A stretch of 53,326 nucleotides of DNA, from NCBI GenBank assembly GCA_003216465.1, contig QCIU01000010.1, positions 1-53,326 of the forward strand, written 5' to 3'. A model generated the notes under the pieces. The model ran no database searches and was not told the origin of the DNA. It was given only the letters and a program-made list of their open reading frames with translations. This stretch comes from Prochlorococcus sp. AG-402-N10. GTDB lineage: Bacteria > Cyanobacteriota > Cyanobacteriia > PCC-6307 > Cyanobiaceae. This document shows, piece by piece, positions 37,047 to 46,516 of the stretch. The translations under genes were made by a program, and so were the position numbers. Numbering within the stretch: the first letter of the stretch is position 1; each line of letters begins with the position of its first letter.

Positions 37047-39080
37047 GTGAATGATATAAAGGTGGGTAATCCATTGCCTCTAGGCAGTTCTATAACTACA
37101 GAAGGCGTCAATTTCTCGCTAATTGCTACAAACGCAGATTATATTGAAATTTTATTATTCGAGAAAGAAGATTCATTTGCTCCTCATAAAATTTACAAAT
37201 TAGATAAAAATCATAAAACTGGGTCTTACTGGCATGCGGAAATAAATAATCTCAAAGAGGGATCAATCTACGCTTTCAGAATAAAACAGAAGGACAATGA
37301 GATAAATAAAAATCATTCTAAAACAGTTTTAATTGATCCTTGTTCGAGAGGTATTACTGGATGGAGTAAATACAAAAGAAAAAATGCCCTAAATAATTTT
37401 GACAACATTGACTCTTGTTTAAAAAGCGTCGTTTGTAATAGAAAAATTTTTAATTTTAAAGATTTCCCTAGACCTAAACATTCATGGGAAGAAACAATTA
37501 TTTATGAGCTCCATATCAAAGCATTTACTCAATCCTTTAATGAAGAAGAAAGTTGCTTTAAAAATTTTTTAAAAAAAATTCCATATCTTAAAGAACTTGG
37601 CATAACAAGTATTGAATTACTGCCAGTATTTTGTTTTGACCCAAATGATGCTCCTAATGGATTGGAGAATTTCTGGGGTTATAGCCCTATTAACTGGTTT
37701 ACTCCTCATTTTCAATATCTTTCAAATGAATCGGCTGAACAAAATAGGGAAGAATTTAGAAAGTTTGTAGAGGAATGCCATAAAGTAGATATTGAAGTTA
37801 TTTTGGATGTAGTTTACAACCATACATCTGAAGGGGATTCTCAAGGGCCAGCAATATCTTGGAAAGGGATAGATGAAAATCTTTACTATTTCATCGACAA
37901 AGATAAAAATTATCAGGATGTATCTGGCTGCGGTAATACAATTGCAGCAAATAGAGGATTAGTTAGAAAATTAATAATAGAATCATTAAAATGCTGGGCG
38001 AATGAATTAGGCGTCGATGGTTTTAGATTTGATTTAGGAATTGCCTTATCAAGGGGAGAGGATCTCATCCCTCTTAATAATCCTCCAATTTTTGATGATA
38101 TTGAATGTGAGCCTGATCTTGCAGATATCAAATTAATTAGTGAGCCTTGGGATTGTGGCGGATTGTATAAACTTAACGACTTCCCTTCAAAAAAGACTTT
38201 TACATGGAATGGACATTTCAGAGATGACTTGAGGAAATTTTGGAAAGGAGATAAAAATACGGCTTGGAATATGAGTGACAAAATCAAGGGGAGCCCATCC
38301 TACTACAAAGAAAAAAATATCATACCAAAGTCTATAAATTTCATAACTTCTCACGATGGATTTACACTAAAAGACTTAGTTACCTTTAACAAAAAACATA
38401 ATTATGCTAATAAGGAACAAAATAGAGATGGTGATAATCACAATAATTCATGGAATCATGGAGTTGAAGGTCCCACAACAAACTTATTAATTAAGAAACT
38501 AAGAAAGCGGCAACAAAAAAACTTACTTTTGAGTTTATTCATCTCAAAGGGTGTTCCAATGTTATTAATGGGTGATGAAATAGGAAGATCTCAAGGCGGC
38601 AATAATAATTCTTGGTGCCAAAATAATTCATTAGGATGGATGAATTGGGAGGAAAATCAACAGGATCTAGAAATATTAAATTATCTAAAATATCTAATAA
38701 AAATAAGAAAAAATTTTATAGATTTTTTTAATCCTATTTCATCACCAAATAAAAAAGATATTGATAACTCAATTAATTATTATTGGCATGGCGCTAAGTT
38801 AGAGAGTCCTGATTGGAGTAGCTGGTCACATACAATTGCATTTAGCCTTAATAAGGGGAAAAGTAATCCATTATTTTGGGCAGGATTAAATGCATATTCA
38901 AAAAGTATTGATTTTAACCTTCCAAAATCTAAAAGCAAATGGCTCAAAGTTATTGATACTAACGAGTCTGAAATAAATAAGCCTATTACAATTAACGACG
39001 AATTTATCAAAGTAGAAAACCGAAGCTCTGTATTAATTATTTCAGAAGAAGTCTTTGGAACAAAAAATAATATATTCTAA
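37047..39080 (+). CDS. glgX: Glycogen debranching enzyme (isoamylase-type GH13)
   Basis: The enzyme hydrolyses alpha-1,6 branches of glycogen. The 677-residue protein has an N-terminal CBM48 beta-domain (PLPLGSSITTEGVNFSL) and a GH13 barrel. Motif I is ILDVVYNHTSEG, motif II GVDGFRFDLGIALSRG (nucleophile Asp), motif III LISEPWDCGG (acid/base Glu) and motif IV NFITSHDGF (transition-state Asp). MLLMGDEIGRSQGGNNNSWCQ also fits this family. It starts with GTG at 37047. A glycogen role at night is likely in this phototroph. A sugar:cation symporter gene lies beyond the tRNA downstream, on the same strand. Confidence 0.94.
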   Translation: MNDIKVGNPLPLGSSITTEGVNFSLIATNADYIEILLFEKEDSFAPHKIYKLDKNHKTGSYWHAEINNLKEGSIYAFRIKQKDNEINKNHSKTVLIDPCSRGITGWSKYKRKNALNNFDNIDSCLKSVVCNRKIFNFKDFPRPKHSWEETIIYELHIKAFTQSFNEEESCFKNFLKKIPYLKELGITSIELLPVFCFDPNDAPNGLENFWGYSPINWFTPHFQYLSNESAEQNREEFRKFVEECHKVDIEVILDVVYNHTSEGDSQGPAISWKGIDENLYYFIDKDKNYQDVSGCGNTIAANRGLVRKLIIESLKCWANELGVDGFRFDLGIALSRGEDLIPLNNPPIFDDIECEPDLADIKLISEPWDCGGLYKLNDFPSKKTFTWNGHFRDDLRKFWKGDKNTAWNMSDKIKGSPSYYKEKNIIPKSINFITSHDGFTLKDLVTFNKKHNYANKEQNRDGDNHNNSWNHGVEGPTTNLLIKKLRKRQQKNLLLSLFISKGVPMLLMGDEIGRSQGGNNNSWCQNNSLGWMNWEENQQDLEILNYLKYLIKIRKNFIDFFNPISSPNKKDIDNSINYYWHGAKLESPDWSSWSHTIAFSLNKGKSNPLFWAGLNAYSKSIDFNLPKSKSKWLKVIDTNESEINKPITINDEFIKVENRSSVLIISEEVFGTKNNIF

Positions 39081-39081
39081 A

Positions 39082-39152
39082 AGCGGGCGGCGGGAATCGA
39101 ACCCGCATCTTCAGCTTGGAAGGCTGAGGTTTTACCACTAAACCACGCCCGC
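39082..39152 (-). tRNA. tRNA-Gly (anticodon TCC)
   Basis: On the minus strand the 71-base sequence folds into a standard cloverleaf. The acceptor GCGGGCG pairs with CGCCCGC, the D-loop has GTGGTA, and the anticodon stem TCAGC/GCTGA encloses CTTCCAA (anticodon TCC). The T-arm GCGGG/CCCGC surrounds TTCGATT. CCA is not encoded. It begins one base after the glgX stop codon, on the opposite strand. Confidence 0.97.
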
Positions 39153-39213
39153 AATAAGTAAAGGAATTACATTTGCAATAATACATTATCAAACAATCAA
39201 CAAAGTAAAAAGA

Positions 39214-40611
39214 TTGGAAAATTCACACTCAAAAAATACAACCGGCTCAAGAACTAGATTAATGCTCTCTTATGGACTTGGAGATGCAGGTACAGGCTTA
39301 GCCGCCACACAATTTGGGTTTTTCCTATTTAGATTCTTTATTTGTTCTGTAGGTTTACCAGTTTTAATTGCAGGTTCATTACTAATGTTGATAAAAATAT
39401 GGGATGCAATAAACGATCCATTAATAGGATGGTTAAGTGATAGGACAAAATCAAGATGGGGGCCAAGAATCCCTTGGATGTTAGTTGCTGCTATACCTCT
39501 TGGGCTTTCTTTGGCCGCAATATGGTGGATCCCTTTAGGTTCTGTAGTAAACAAAACAATTTATTATGCTTTGATTTCAATAATAGTAATGACTGCTTAT
39601 ACAAGTATCAATCTTCCTTTCGCAGCTCTATCTACAGAAATCTCAGAAAAAACTTCAATAAGAACTAGATTAAATGCAGCGAGGTTTACGGGCTCAATAA
39701 TAGCTGGTTTAACCGGGTTAATAATAGCAGGGGTGGTTTTAAATTCAGAAGGATTAGCTAATAATGAATATTTCTTGATGGGCAAAATTAGCGGCTTTAT
39801 TGCAGTATTAACAACTTTATTATCATGCTGGGGACTAGCCCCATATGCAAAAAAAGCTAGAAGGCCATCTGGGAAGGTCGAGCCAATTAAACTGCAATTT
39901 AAAAGAATATTTAATAACAAAAAATTTCTCAAAGTAATTTCTCTTTATATTTTACTTTGGTGTGCCTTGCAGTTAATGCAAACAGTCGCGTTAATTTATG
40001 TAGAGGATGTTCTTAATGTACCTTCAGAAATAGCTAACTGGGTACCAATACCTTTCCAAATAAGTGCCCTATTAGGATTACAAATTTGGGCAAGAGTTTC
40101 AAATAAGTTGAATAGAATTACAGCTTTAAACTATGGTGCAATTATTTGGATGGTTTCTTGTACAGCAGCATTATTTTTACCTTCTTTATCGAAGGTTTCA
40201 TCTCTGGGAGATGACCTGTTACTAAATATTAATAACCTTATTTTATTTATAATTTTAATTTTCATAATTTGTCTAATTGGAATAGGAGCATCAACCGCTT
40301 ACTTGATCCCTTGGTCGCTTCTTCCTGATGCTATAGATGAAGACCCAGAAAAACCAGCAGGGCTATATACTGCTTGGATGGTTCTTATCCAAAAAATTGG
40401 GATTGGGCTAAGTGTTCAAGTATTAGGTTTATTACTATACCTATCTGGTTATCAATCATGCATTATCGACAGTTCCAGTTTAAATATTATTGAACAATCA
40501 TCCCTAGCTCAATTAACCATTAGATTGTGTATTGGATTTATACCTTCTTTATTAGTAATTATTGGGCTATATATAATGCGAAAGTGGGATCAAAAATTAT
40601 TAACCAACTAA
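39214..40611 (+). CDS. GPH-family sugar:cation symporter (MelB-like)
   Basis: The 465-residue protein has about twelve membrane segments and the GPH signatures: the N-terminal GLGDAGTGLAATQFGFFLF, DAINDPLIGWLSDRTKSRWGPR after the second segment (conserved Asp residues that bind the cation in MelB), and SLLPDAIDEDPEKPAGLYTA later. These transporters move sugars or glycosides with Na or H. The start is TTG at 39214, the only start near the conserved N-terminus. Its substrate cannot be deduced. mlaE follows after 9 bases, so the genes are co-transcribed. Confidence 0.9.
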   Translation: MENSHSKNTTGSRTRLMLSYGLGDAGTGLAATQFGFFLFRFFICSVGLPVLIAGSLLMLIKIWDAINDPLIGWLSDRTKSRWGPRIPWMLVAAIPLGLSLAAIWWIPLGSVVNKTIYYALISIIVMTAYTSINLPFAALSTEISEKTSIRTRLNAARFTGSIIAGLTGLIIAGVVLNSEGLANNEYFLMGKISGFIAVLTTLLSCWGLAPYAKKARRPSGKVEPIKLQFKRIFNNKKFLKVISLYILLWCALQLMQTVALIYVEDVLNVPSEIANWVPIPFQISALLGLQIWARVSNKLNRITALNYGAIIWMVSCTAALFLPSLSKVSSLGDDLLLNINNLILFIILIFIICLIGIGASTAYLIPWSLLPDAIDEDPEKPAGLYTAWMVLIQKIGIGLSVQVLGLLLYLSGYQSCIIDSSSLNIIEQSSLAQLTIRLCIGFIPSLLVIIGLYIMRKWDQKLLTN

Positions 40612-40620
40612 TATAGAAAT

Positions 40621-41376
40621 ATGTATTATCCAAAATTTTTTAAAAGACTTGTAAACAGCCTCATAATTGGGGGGCAAGCAATTAATTATATCCTCAAAGG
40701 TAAAATTTCAAAAAATGATCTTTTTGAACAGCTTATGGAATCAGGTCCTGGAAGCCTATTAATTGTTCTAATAACGGGCATTGCTGCTGGAACAGTTTTT
40801 AATATTCAAGTAGCTTCCCAGCTTACAAGCATGGGGGTTTCAAGTGAAATAGGTGGCTTACTAGCTGTTGGAATGGCAAGAGAAATGGCTCCTCTGCTAA
40901 CCGCTACTTTAATGACTGGAAAAGTTGCTACTGCATATGCGGCTCAACTTGGGACTATGAAAGTTACCGAACAAATAGAGGCAATAACGATGTTAAAAAC
41001 TGAACCTATTCAATATTTAGTAGTTCCAAGATTACTTTCCATGATAATTATGTCTCCAATACAATGTCTTTTATTTTTATCTGTTGCTTTATGGAGTGGA
41101 CAACTATGGAGCACAATTTTTTACAGCGTGCCTCCCATAGTTTTTTGGACCTCCGTACGTTCTGGTAATGTAAGCTTAACCAGTTCAGACTTATCATCTA
41201 TGATAATTAAATCCGTAGTATTCGGATTACTAATATCAATTATTGCTTGTGGTTATGGCCTCACTACAAAAGGAGGGCCAAAAGAAGTAGGGACGAGTAC
41301 AACAGGTGCTGTAGTTATGACTCTTGTTACTGTATCTTTAGTGGATGTAGTACTTACACAAATATTATTTGGATAA
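40621..41376 (+). CDS. mlaE: MlaE-type permease of a lipid ABC transporter
   Basis: The 251-residue protein is an MlaE/YrbE permease, homologous to chloroplast TGD1. It has GPGSLLIVLITGIAAGTVFNIQ, GGLLAVGMAREMAPLLTATLMTGKVATAYAAQLGTMKVTEQIEA (the conserved signature with MAREM and TEQIEAI), and a final helix-rich part. With an ATPase and an MCE-domain protein it moves phospholipid between inner and outer membranes. Neither partner is in the window. DUF3119, DUF3086 and plsY genes follow in the same direction. Confidence 0.93.
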   Translation: MYYPKFFKRLVNSLIIGGQAINYILKGKISKNDLFEQLMESGPGSLLIVLITGIAAGTVFNIQVASQLTSMGVSSEIGGLLAVGMAREMAPLLTATLMTGKVATAYAAQLGTMKVTEQIEAITMLKTEPIQYLVVPRLLSMIIMSPIQCLLFLSVALWSGQLWSTIFYSVPPIVFWTSVRSGNVSLTSSDLSSMIIKSVVFGLLISIIACGYGLTTKGGPKEVGTSTTGAVVMTLVTVSLVDVVLTQILFG

Positions 41377-41380
41377 ATCG

Positions 41381-41791
41381 ATGTTTAATACTAAATCTAA
41401 GATACAAGAACCAGTAACCATCTCTCCATCATTCCAATTGCCAATAATACTAATAATTTTAAGTTTTATGCTTCTATTTCTGAATATTGGATATTGGCCC
41501 ACAATAGTATTTGCCTCCTTTAGCTTTTTTTTACTGCTTCAATCATTCACCTTAAGAATAAAAATTACAAACGAAGATTTCGTAGTGTTGCAATTAGGAA
41601 AAGAAATTAGGAACTTTCCATTTAAAAATTGGATCTCTTGGAAATTCTTTTTTCCCATTATCCCTGGTATTTTTTACTTTAGAGAAAAGTCTAGTCCGCA
41701 CCTATTACCTATTCTTTTTAATCCAGTACAATTAAAAAATGAACTTAAAAAGAAAGTTGAATCTTTGGAAATTAAAAATCCATCAAACTAA
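41381..41791 (+). CDS. DUF3119-family membrane protein
   Basis: The protein (136 residues from ATG 41381) has two adjacent hydrophobic segments near the N-terminus, LPIILIILSFMLLFLNIGYWP and IVFASFSFFLLLQSF, and a soluble PH-like remainder with DFVVLQLGKEIRNFPFKNWISWKFF. I match this pattern to DUF3119, a family found next to MlaE permeases in cyanobacteria. The TTG at 41369 inside mlaE is an alternative start. The function is unknown, but position suggests an accessory role in lipid transport. Confidence 0.8.
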   Translation: MFNTKSKIQEPVTISPSFQLPIILIILSFMLLFLNIGYWPTIVFASFSFFLLLQSFTLRIKITNEDFVVLQLGKEIRNFPFKNWISWKFFFPIIPGIFYFREKSSPHLLPILFNPVQLKNELKKKVESLEIKNPSN

Positions 41792-41819
41792 ATTTTTGAT
41801 TAACCACCAATTTATTTAA

Positions 41820-42830
41820 ATGACGAATACTAAAGTTTCAAATAACAATCCTGATAAGGAATCAATAATTAAGAAACCAATTACGAATACAAAAAATAAT
41901 GACATTACCAAAAACAAAACAAATCAAAATAAAAAAGTAACTTCGGTAAGCAAAAAACCTAATAAATCTTATGATGATTTATATAATGAAATCTTTTGCG
42001 AGCTAATTTCAAAAAAAATATCTTTAGTTAAAGAGATAAAAGATTTAGAAGCAAAAAAAAATGAATTAGATAAAGATATTGAATCAAATTTCAAAGGGCA
42101 GTCAGATAACATTGCCAAAAGAGTAAAAGGTTTTCAAGAATATTTAACTGGTTCTTTAGAGAATCTCTCACAAAATGTAGAAAAGCTTGAATTAGTATCA
42201 CAGCCAATAGTTGTAAAGCCTTCTCCGCTTGATAAAAAAAAGGAGAGTTCAAAAGACACCGAATTAGTAAATGTTCCAGCATTATCTGAGACATTCAAAC
42301 CCGATGAACAAATTATTAGGAGTTGTTTCTCAACATTTACTGAACAACCTGATTTTTATGCAGAACCTTGGAAGTTAAGAAGAAGCCTTAATTTATCAGA
42401 TATAGAAGTCATGGATGATTGGTTTTTTAACATGGGTGGGAGAGGGTCATTAGAAAGTAGGGGTTCGAGACAAAAAAATGCTTTATTATCTGCTGCCTTA
42501 ATAGCTATTCTTGGTGAGTTGTATGGTGACCAGTTTCAAACTCTTATATTGGCCTCTCAACCTGAGAGGTTAGGAGAATGGAGAAGAATTTTACAAGATT
42601 CCTTGGGTCTTACAAGAGATGATTTTGGTCCTAATAGTGGTATTGTTCTTTTTGAAAGGCCAGAGGGTGTTATTGAAAGAGCTGATAGATTAGAGTCCAA
42701 TGAAGAATTGCCATTTATTATTATTGATGCTGCGGAAACATCTGTAGAAATTCCAATTCTACAATTCCCATTATGGCTTGCATTTGCGGGCTCAAATGAT
42801 GAAATTTTTGATGATTTAGAACTGAACTAA
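41820..42830 (+). CDS. DUF3086-family protein with coiled-coil N-terminus
   Basis: The 336-residue protein has a low-complexity N-terminus rich in N, K, T and D (about 1-55). A predicted coiled coil (about 60-130, with [17 protein letters not shown]) follows, then a globular domain (about 155-336). That domain contains [32 protein letters not shown] and [17 protein letters not shown], and ends in [18 protein letters not shown] recognise this as DUF3086, a cyanobacterial family without known function. It follows DUF3119 by 28 bases and precedes plsY by 5. Confidence 0.8.
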   Translation: MTNTKVSNNNPDKESIIKKPITNTKNNDITKNKTNQNKKVTSVSKKPNKSYDDLYNEIFCELISKKISLVKEIKDLEAKKNELDKDIESNFKGQSDNIAKRVKGFQEYLTGSLENLSQNVEKLELVSQPIVVKPSPLDKKKESSKDTELVNVPALSETFKPDEQIIRSCFSTFTEQPDFYAEPWKLRRSLNLSDIEVMDDWFFNMGGRGSLESRGSRQKNALLSAALIAILGELYGDQFQTLILASQPERLGEWRRILQDSLGLTRDDFGPNSGIVLFERPEGVIERADRLESNEELPFIIIDAAETSVEIPILQFPLWLAFAGSNDEIFDDLELN

Positions 42831-42835
42831 CTTCT

Positions 42836-43432
42836 ATGAAGATTTTAATAATCGTTATCAGTTATTTTTTGGGATCTCTGCCAACAGGATTTTTATTTGG
42901 TAAATTTTTGAAAAATATAGATTTAAGACTGATAGGATCCGGATCAACAGGAGCAACTAATGTTTTAAGGAACGTTGGCAAATGGCCTGCTTTTTTTGTT
43001 TTTATTATTGATGTTGGCAAAGGTCTTATTGCTGTAATGATCGCTCAACATTATATAAATACAAGCTTATTTGAAGTTTTAGCTGGGATCTCTGTTATTT
43101 CTGGACATATATGGCCAATATGGTTAAAAGGCAAAGGAGGGAAAGCTGTTGCTACAGGTTTAGGAATGTTTGTTGCCCTCTCTTGGAAAGTAGGATTTGC
43201 ATCACTTGGTATATTTTTGATAATTCTTGCAAAATCTAAGATAGTCTCTTTATCAAGTATTGCAGCTGCAATTTTTTTACCACTTTTAATGTTTTTGGAT
43301 ATTGGAGCTACTTATCATCCGTACTTCTTGATTAGTTTAGTTGTGTCAATATTGGTTATTTGGAAGCATAGAACTAATATTAGAAGGCTACTCAAAGGAA
43401 AAGAATCACAGATAAATGATATTAATAAATAG
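42836..43432 (+). CDS. plsY: Glycerol-3-phosphate acyltransferase PlsY
   Basis: PlsY transfers acyl groups from acyl-phosphate to glycerol-3-phosphate, the first step of phospholipid synthesis in the membrane. The 198-residue protein has about five hydrophobic segments and the three conserved cytoplasmic motifs: [34 protein letters not shown] and the late [15 protein letters not shown]. The ATG at 42836 follows DUF3086 by 5 bases. The 3' end overlaps convergent pyrF by 11 bases. With mlaE upstream it makes a lipid-themed gene run. Confidence 0.95.
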   Translation: MKILIIVISYFLGSLPTGFLFGKFLKNIDLRLIGSGSTGATNVLRNVGKWPAFFVFIIDVGKGLIAVMIAQHYINTSLFEVLAGISVISGHIWPIWLKGKGGKAVATGLGMFVALSWKVGFASLGIFLIILAKSKIVSLSSIAAAIFLPLLMFLDIGATYHPYFLISLVVSILVIWKHRTNIRRLLKGKESQINDINK

Positions 43433-44141
43433 AATCACATATATCTAAAAAAGTCTTGTTAGGGTCTTTAGCCCTTGAAATAGATCTCCCAATAACTAAC
43501 TTAGAAGCCCCATTTTTGATTGCTTCACAAGGAGTCATTATCCTATGTTGATCATCTTTATTTTGAATTTTTATTCTAATTCCAGGTGTAATTAATTCAA
43601 AATTATTTTTATAAATTGATCTCAATTTTTTTGCTTCCCATGGTGAACAAACACATCCATCTAATCCTGCATCAAAAGACAATTTTGCAAGCCTAACAAC
43701 ATTATCTTCGATTGAGTTTTTTCTATCAAGATCAGTTTCAAATTCCACTCTAGAAAAGCTAGTTAGTACTGTTATACCTACAACATTAGGAGGGCTCAAA
43801 TTAGCAAATTTTGCTCCTTCTAAAGATGCATTTTTTGAAGCGGCGAGAGCTTTAGAACCTGCTGAAGCGTGAACAGAAATAATATCAACTCCTAATTTGG
43901 AAACCTCATAACAAGCAGCACTCATAGTATTTGGAATATCATGGAATTTAAGATCTAAAAAGATTTTTTTATTTAAATCTTTCAAGATTTTGATTGCATT
44001 AGGTCCCTCTCTTGTAAAAAGCTCTAAGCCAACTTTCACCCATTTAATATTAGGGCATTTCTGTAGGAATACTTTTGCTTGAAAAATATCTAATCCGTCA
44101 ATAGCTAATATTATTTTTTCTTCTGAATTAATCTTTTTCAT
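43422..44141 (-). CDS. pyrF: Orotidine 5'-phosphate decarboxylase
   Basis: PyrF makes UMP from OMP without a cofactor. The 239-residue barrel has [14 protein letters not shown] at the start, the catalytic [11 protein letters not shown] (Asp-Lys-His-Asp pattern), [33 protein letters not shown] and [13 protein letters not shown] (phosphate-binding Arg). It lies 6 bases after tyrS on the same strand, so the two genes are co-transcribed. Length is typical. Confidence 0.96.
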   Translation of the reverse strand: MKKINSEEKIILAIDGLDIFQAKVFLQKCPNIKWVKVGLELFTREGPNAIKILKDLNKKIFLDLKFHDIPNTMSAACYEVSKLGVDIISVHASAGSKALAASKNASLEGAKFANLSPPNVVGITVLTSFSRVEFETDLDRKNSIEDNVVRLAKLSFDAGLDGCVCSPWEAKKLRSIYKNNFELITPGIRIKIQNKDDQHRIMTPCEAIKNGASKLVIGRSISRAKDPNKTFLDICDSIY

Positions 44142-44147
44142 TCAATT

Positions 44148-45386
44148 CTAATTCTCAAACCTTTTAATAATTTTTTTGCCAATTTGCAAAATTTTGCCTG
44201 ATAAATCCTCTTTTGAATAAATAACAAGATCTGGGTTTACTACTTTATCACTATCAATTTTTACACCCCCACCTTTAATAGATCTTTTTGATTCGCTACT
44301 TGATTTAAATAATTTCAATGAGCTCAACAAATAAAAAATCTTGACAGGGAAAACTATTTCTTTTAAAGAAATGACTGGAAGCTCTCCAACTTTTTCTTTC
44401 AGGCCAAGAAAAATTTTTTCACAATTAGATTGTGCCTTTAATGCCTTTTCTCTGCCATGGTATAAAGAGGTTACCTCCAAGGCCATACGTCTTTGTAAAT
44501 CTCTAGGATTATTTTCTTTAAGGAGACTTAAATCTAATTCTGTAAGCAATTCAAAATAGGATGGTATTAGACTATCAGGAACTTTTTCTAATTTTGAATA
44601 CATCGATAGTGAATCTTCGTTCAAGCCAACAGTATTGAATTCTGATTTGCTCATTTTTTTAATCCCATCCAGCCCCATTAAAATTGGAAGCAATACCCCG
44701 TATTGAGGTTCTTGTTTAAAGTATTTCTGCAAATCCCTTCCTATTGCAATATTAAACTTCTGATCTGTACCCCCAAGTTCAATATCTGAATTCACTGCTA
44801 CTGAATCATAACCTTGAAGTAATGGGTAAAGGAATTCATGTAAGGCAATCGGGGTTTGAGAGTTATATCTTTTATTAAATTCTTCCTTAGCAAGCATCTG
44901 GCCAACAGTAGCAGTTCCCATTAACTCAATAATTGAATTTAGGTCAAGATTTTTTAACCACTCACTGTTATATCTGATTTCTATCTTATCTTCTGAACCA
45001 AAATCTAAAATAGATTCCTCAGATGATTTACCCATACCAAGTTGATTTAAATAAGTTTTTGAATTTTCTTTAACCTCTTCTTCTGATAATTGAACTCTGG
45101 TTTTATTTTTTCCTGTTGGATCTCCTATTTGTGCTGTAAAATCTCCAATAATTAGAACTGCAATATGTCCATTATCTTGGAATGCTCTGAGTTTTCTAAA
45201 TAAAATACTATGGCCAAGGTGAATATCAGTTCCAGTTGGATCAATCCCAAGCTTTATTCTTAATTTTTTTTTGTTTTTGTTAGCTTCATGTATTTTATTT
45301 GCAAGTGATTGATCTAAGTTTTTAAGTGGGAATGATTCTTCTATTCCTCTAACGAGCCATTTTGGCAATTCAAATTTATCTACCAT
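44148..45386 (-). CDS. tyrS: Tyrosyl-tRNA synthetase
   Basis: TyrS charges tRNA-Tyr. The 412-residue class I enzyme has the HIGH-equivalent HLGH in [20 protein letters not shown], and [33 protein letters not shown] lies near the tyrosine site, KKMSKSEFN holds the KMSKS loop, and the C-terminus carries an S4-like RNA-binding domain ([23 protein letters not shown]). The form is the long TyrS2-like type without an N-terminal extension. The DUF1825 gene lies upstream with a gap of 21 bases on the same strand. Confidence 0.96.
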   Translation of the reverse strand: MVDKFELPKWLVRGIEESFPLKNLDQSLANKIHEANKNKKKLRIKLGIDPTGTDIHLGHSILFRKLRAFQDNGHIAVLIIGDFTAQIGDPTGKNKTRVQLSEEEVKENSKTYLNQLGMGKSSEESILDFGSEDKIEIRYNSEWLKNLDLNSIIELMGTATVGQMLAKEEFNKRYNSQTPIALHEFLYPLLQGYDSVAVNSDIELGGTDQKFNIAIGRDLQKYFKQEPQYGVLLPILMGLDGIKKMSKSEFNTVGLNEDSLSMYSKLEKVPDSLIPSYFELLTELDLSLLKENNPRDLQRRMALEVTSLYHGREKALKAQSNCEKIFLGLKEKVGELPVISLKEIVFPVKIFYLLSSLKLFKSSSESKRSIKGGGVKIDSDKVVNPDLVIYSKEDLSGKILQIGKKIIKRFEN

Positions 45387-45407
45387 AAAAAATAAAGTTT
45401 TTAAGAG

Positions 45408-45731
45408 TTAGGAAGTTTTATCAAGTTCTTCCTTCATTCTTATCAAGGTTTTATTCATTTGATCAAACATTTGATCAGGAGTAATCCCAAATTGACTTAA
45501 CTGCGTTTTAAGTTGCTCTACGGTCATTTTAGCTTGAAAATCTTCTGACAATTCAAATCTTTTCATAAAAACCTTATAGCGGTCCATAAGTGATTCCATC
45601 TTCTTTATAAACATTTTTTTTCCTTCTCTATCAAATTTTCCATAATCAGAACCAAGTTTCATCAGCTCTTGATAATCTGTAAAAAGCTTTTTAGCTTCTT
45701 CTTGAACTATATCTGATTCGAAAAAGCTCAT
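45408..45731 (-). CDS. DUF1825-family cyanobacterial protein
   Basis: The 107-residue helical protein (MSFFESDIVQEEAKKLF at the start; DREGKKMFIKKMESLMDRYKVFMKRFELS in the middle) fits DUF1825, a short family found throughout cyanobacteria. It has no membrane segment or signal peptide and is rich in Met, Lys and Glu, so it is probably cytoplasmic and alpha-helical. Function is unknown. It is upstream of tyrS and pyrF on the same strand, and the 151-base gap before the divergent next gene (45732-45882) should hold its promoter. Confidence 0.85.
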   Translation of the reverse strand: MSFFESDIVQEEAKKLFTDYQELMKLGSDYGKFDREGKKMFIKKMESLMDRYKVFMKRFELSEDFQAKMTVEQLKTQLSQFGITPDQMFDQMNKTLIRMKEELDKTS

Positions 45732-45882
45732 TTTTTATTTTAATTTTCTCAATTGTTTACTTCTTTACCAAGATAACAAGAATCTTTAGATTTGATTAGA
45801 AGATTAATAAAATTTTAGTTTATAAATAATTCTTTGAATAATATTAATTCAGAATTAAAATTCTTAAACTTGATAACTTAAT

Positions 45883-46494
45883 TTGGAAAACCTTGATAAC
45901 AATCATATCTCGAAAAAAAATAAGCAATTTGAATTATTTAACTCTTCATTAGATACTTCAAGTAATTTATCATTTTCAAATACTCTTAAAGTCAAAAGTA
46001 AAACTTTAATGATTTGGCGGAATAAAATTTATGATTATCAATCTAAAATTCTAGCAAATAATCAAAATGATCTTCTCCAACAAACAATTCTACCTGAGGT
46101 TGAAAGTATAGATCATCAAAAAATTTATCCATTCTCATTACAAGGATTATCGTTGAATTTTTGGAGAACAAATCAATCAGTTCATAATGGCCCAGCTATG
46201 TATTTTGTGATTGACACTATGGGGAGCTCTCAAATAATACTATATATAGGCGAAACAAATTCAGCTAATAAAAGATGGAAAGGCGAGCATGACTGCAAAA
46301 ATTACCTTAGAAATTATAAAGAAGCACTAGCTGATAATAATCTTACGAGTCAGCAAGATATACGTTTTTTTTTAGATGTCCCCAAAGAAGCTAAATTAAG
46401 ACGTAGATTAGAACAGAAACTAATATATTTATGGATTCCACCATTTAACAAGGAAACCAGAGGTAGGTGGTCAACTACTTTCACAAACAACTAA
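45883..46494 (+). CDS. GIY-YIG-like nuclease-domain protein
   Basis: The 203-residue protein starts with TTG at 45883. The second half has a GIY-YIG-like pattern: MYFVIDTMGS and ILYIGETNSANKRWKGEH (Tyr, Gly and the catalytic Arg), followed by a Glu-containing segment LRRRLEQKLIYLWIPPFNKETRGRW. The first 90 residues are polar and without clear motifs. It could be a nuclease acting on DNA structures or RNA, or an inactive relative. The middle helix with LRRRLEQKLI probably supplies the catalytic Glu. I do not know a functional assignment. pepA follows after 22 bases on the same strand. Confidence 0.7.
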   Translation: MENLDNNHISKKNKQFELFNSSLDTSSNLSFSNTLKVKSKTLMIWRNKIYDYQSKILANNQNDLLQQTILPEVESIDHQKIYPFSLQGLSLNFWRTNQSVHNGPAMYFVIDTMGSSQIILYIGETNSANKRWKGEHDCKNYLRNYKEALADNNLTSQQDIRFFLDVPKEAKLRRRLEQKLIYLWIPPFNKETRGRWSTTFTNN

Positions 46495-46516
46495 AATAAA
46501 TTAAATCTTTTTCAAA

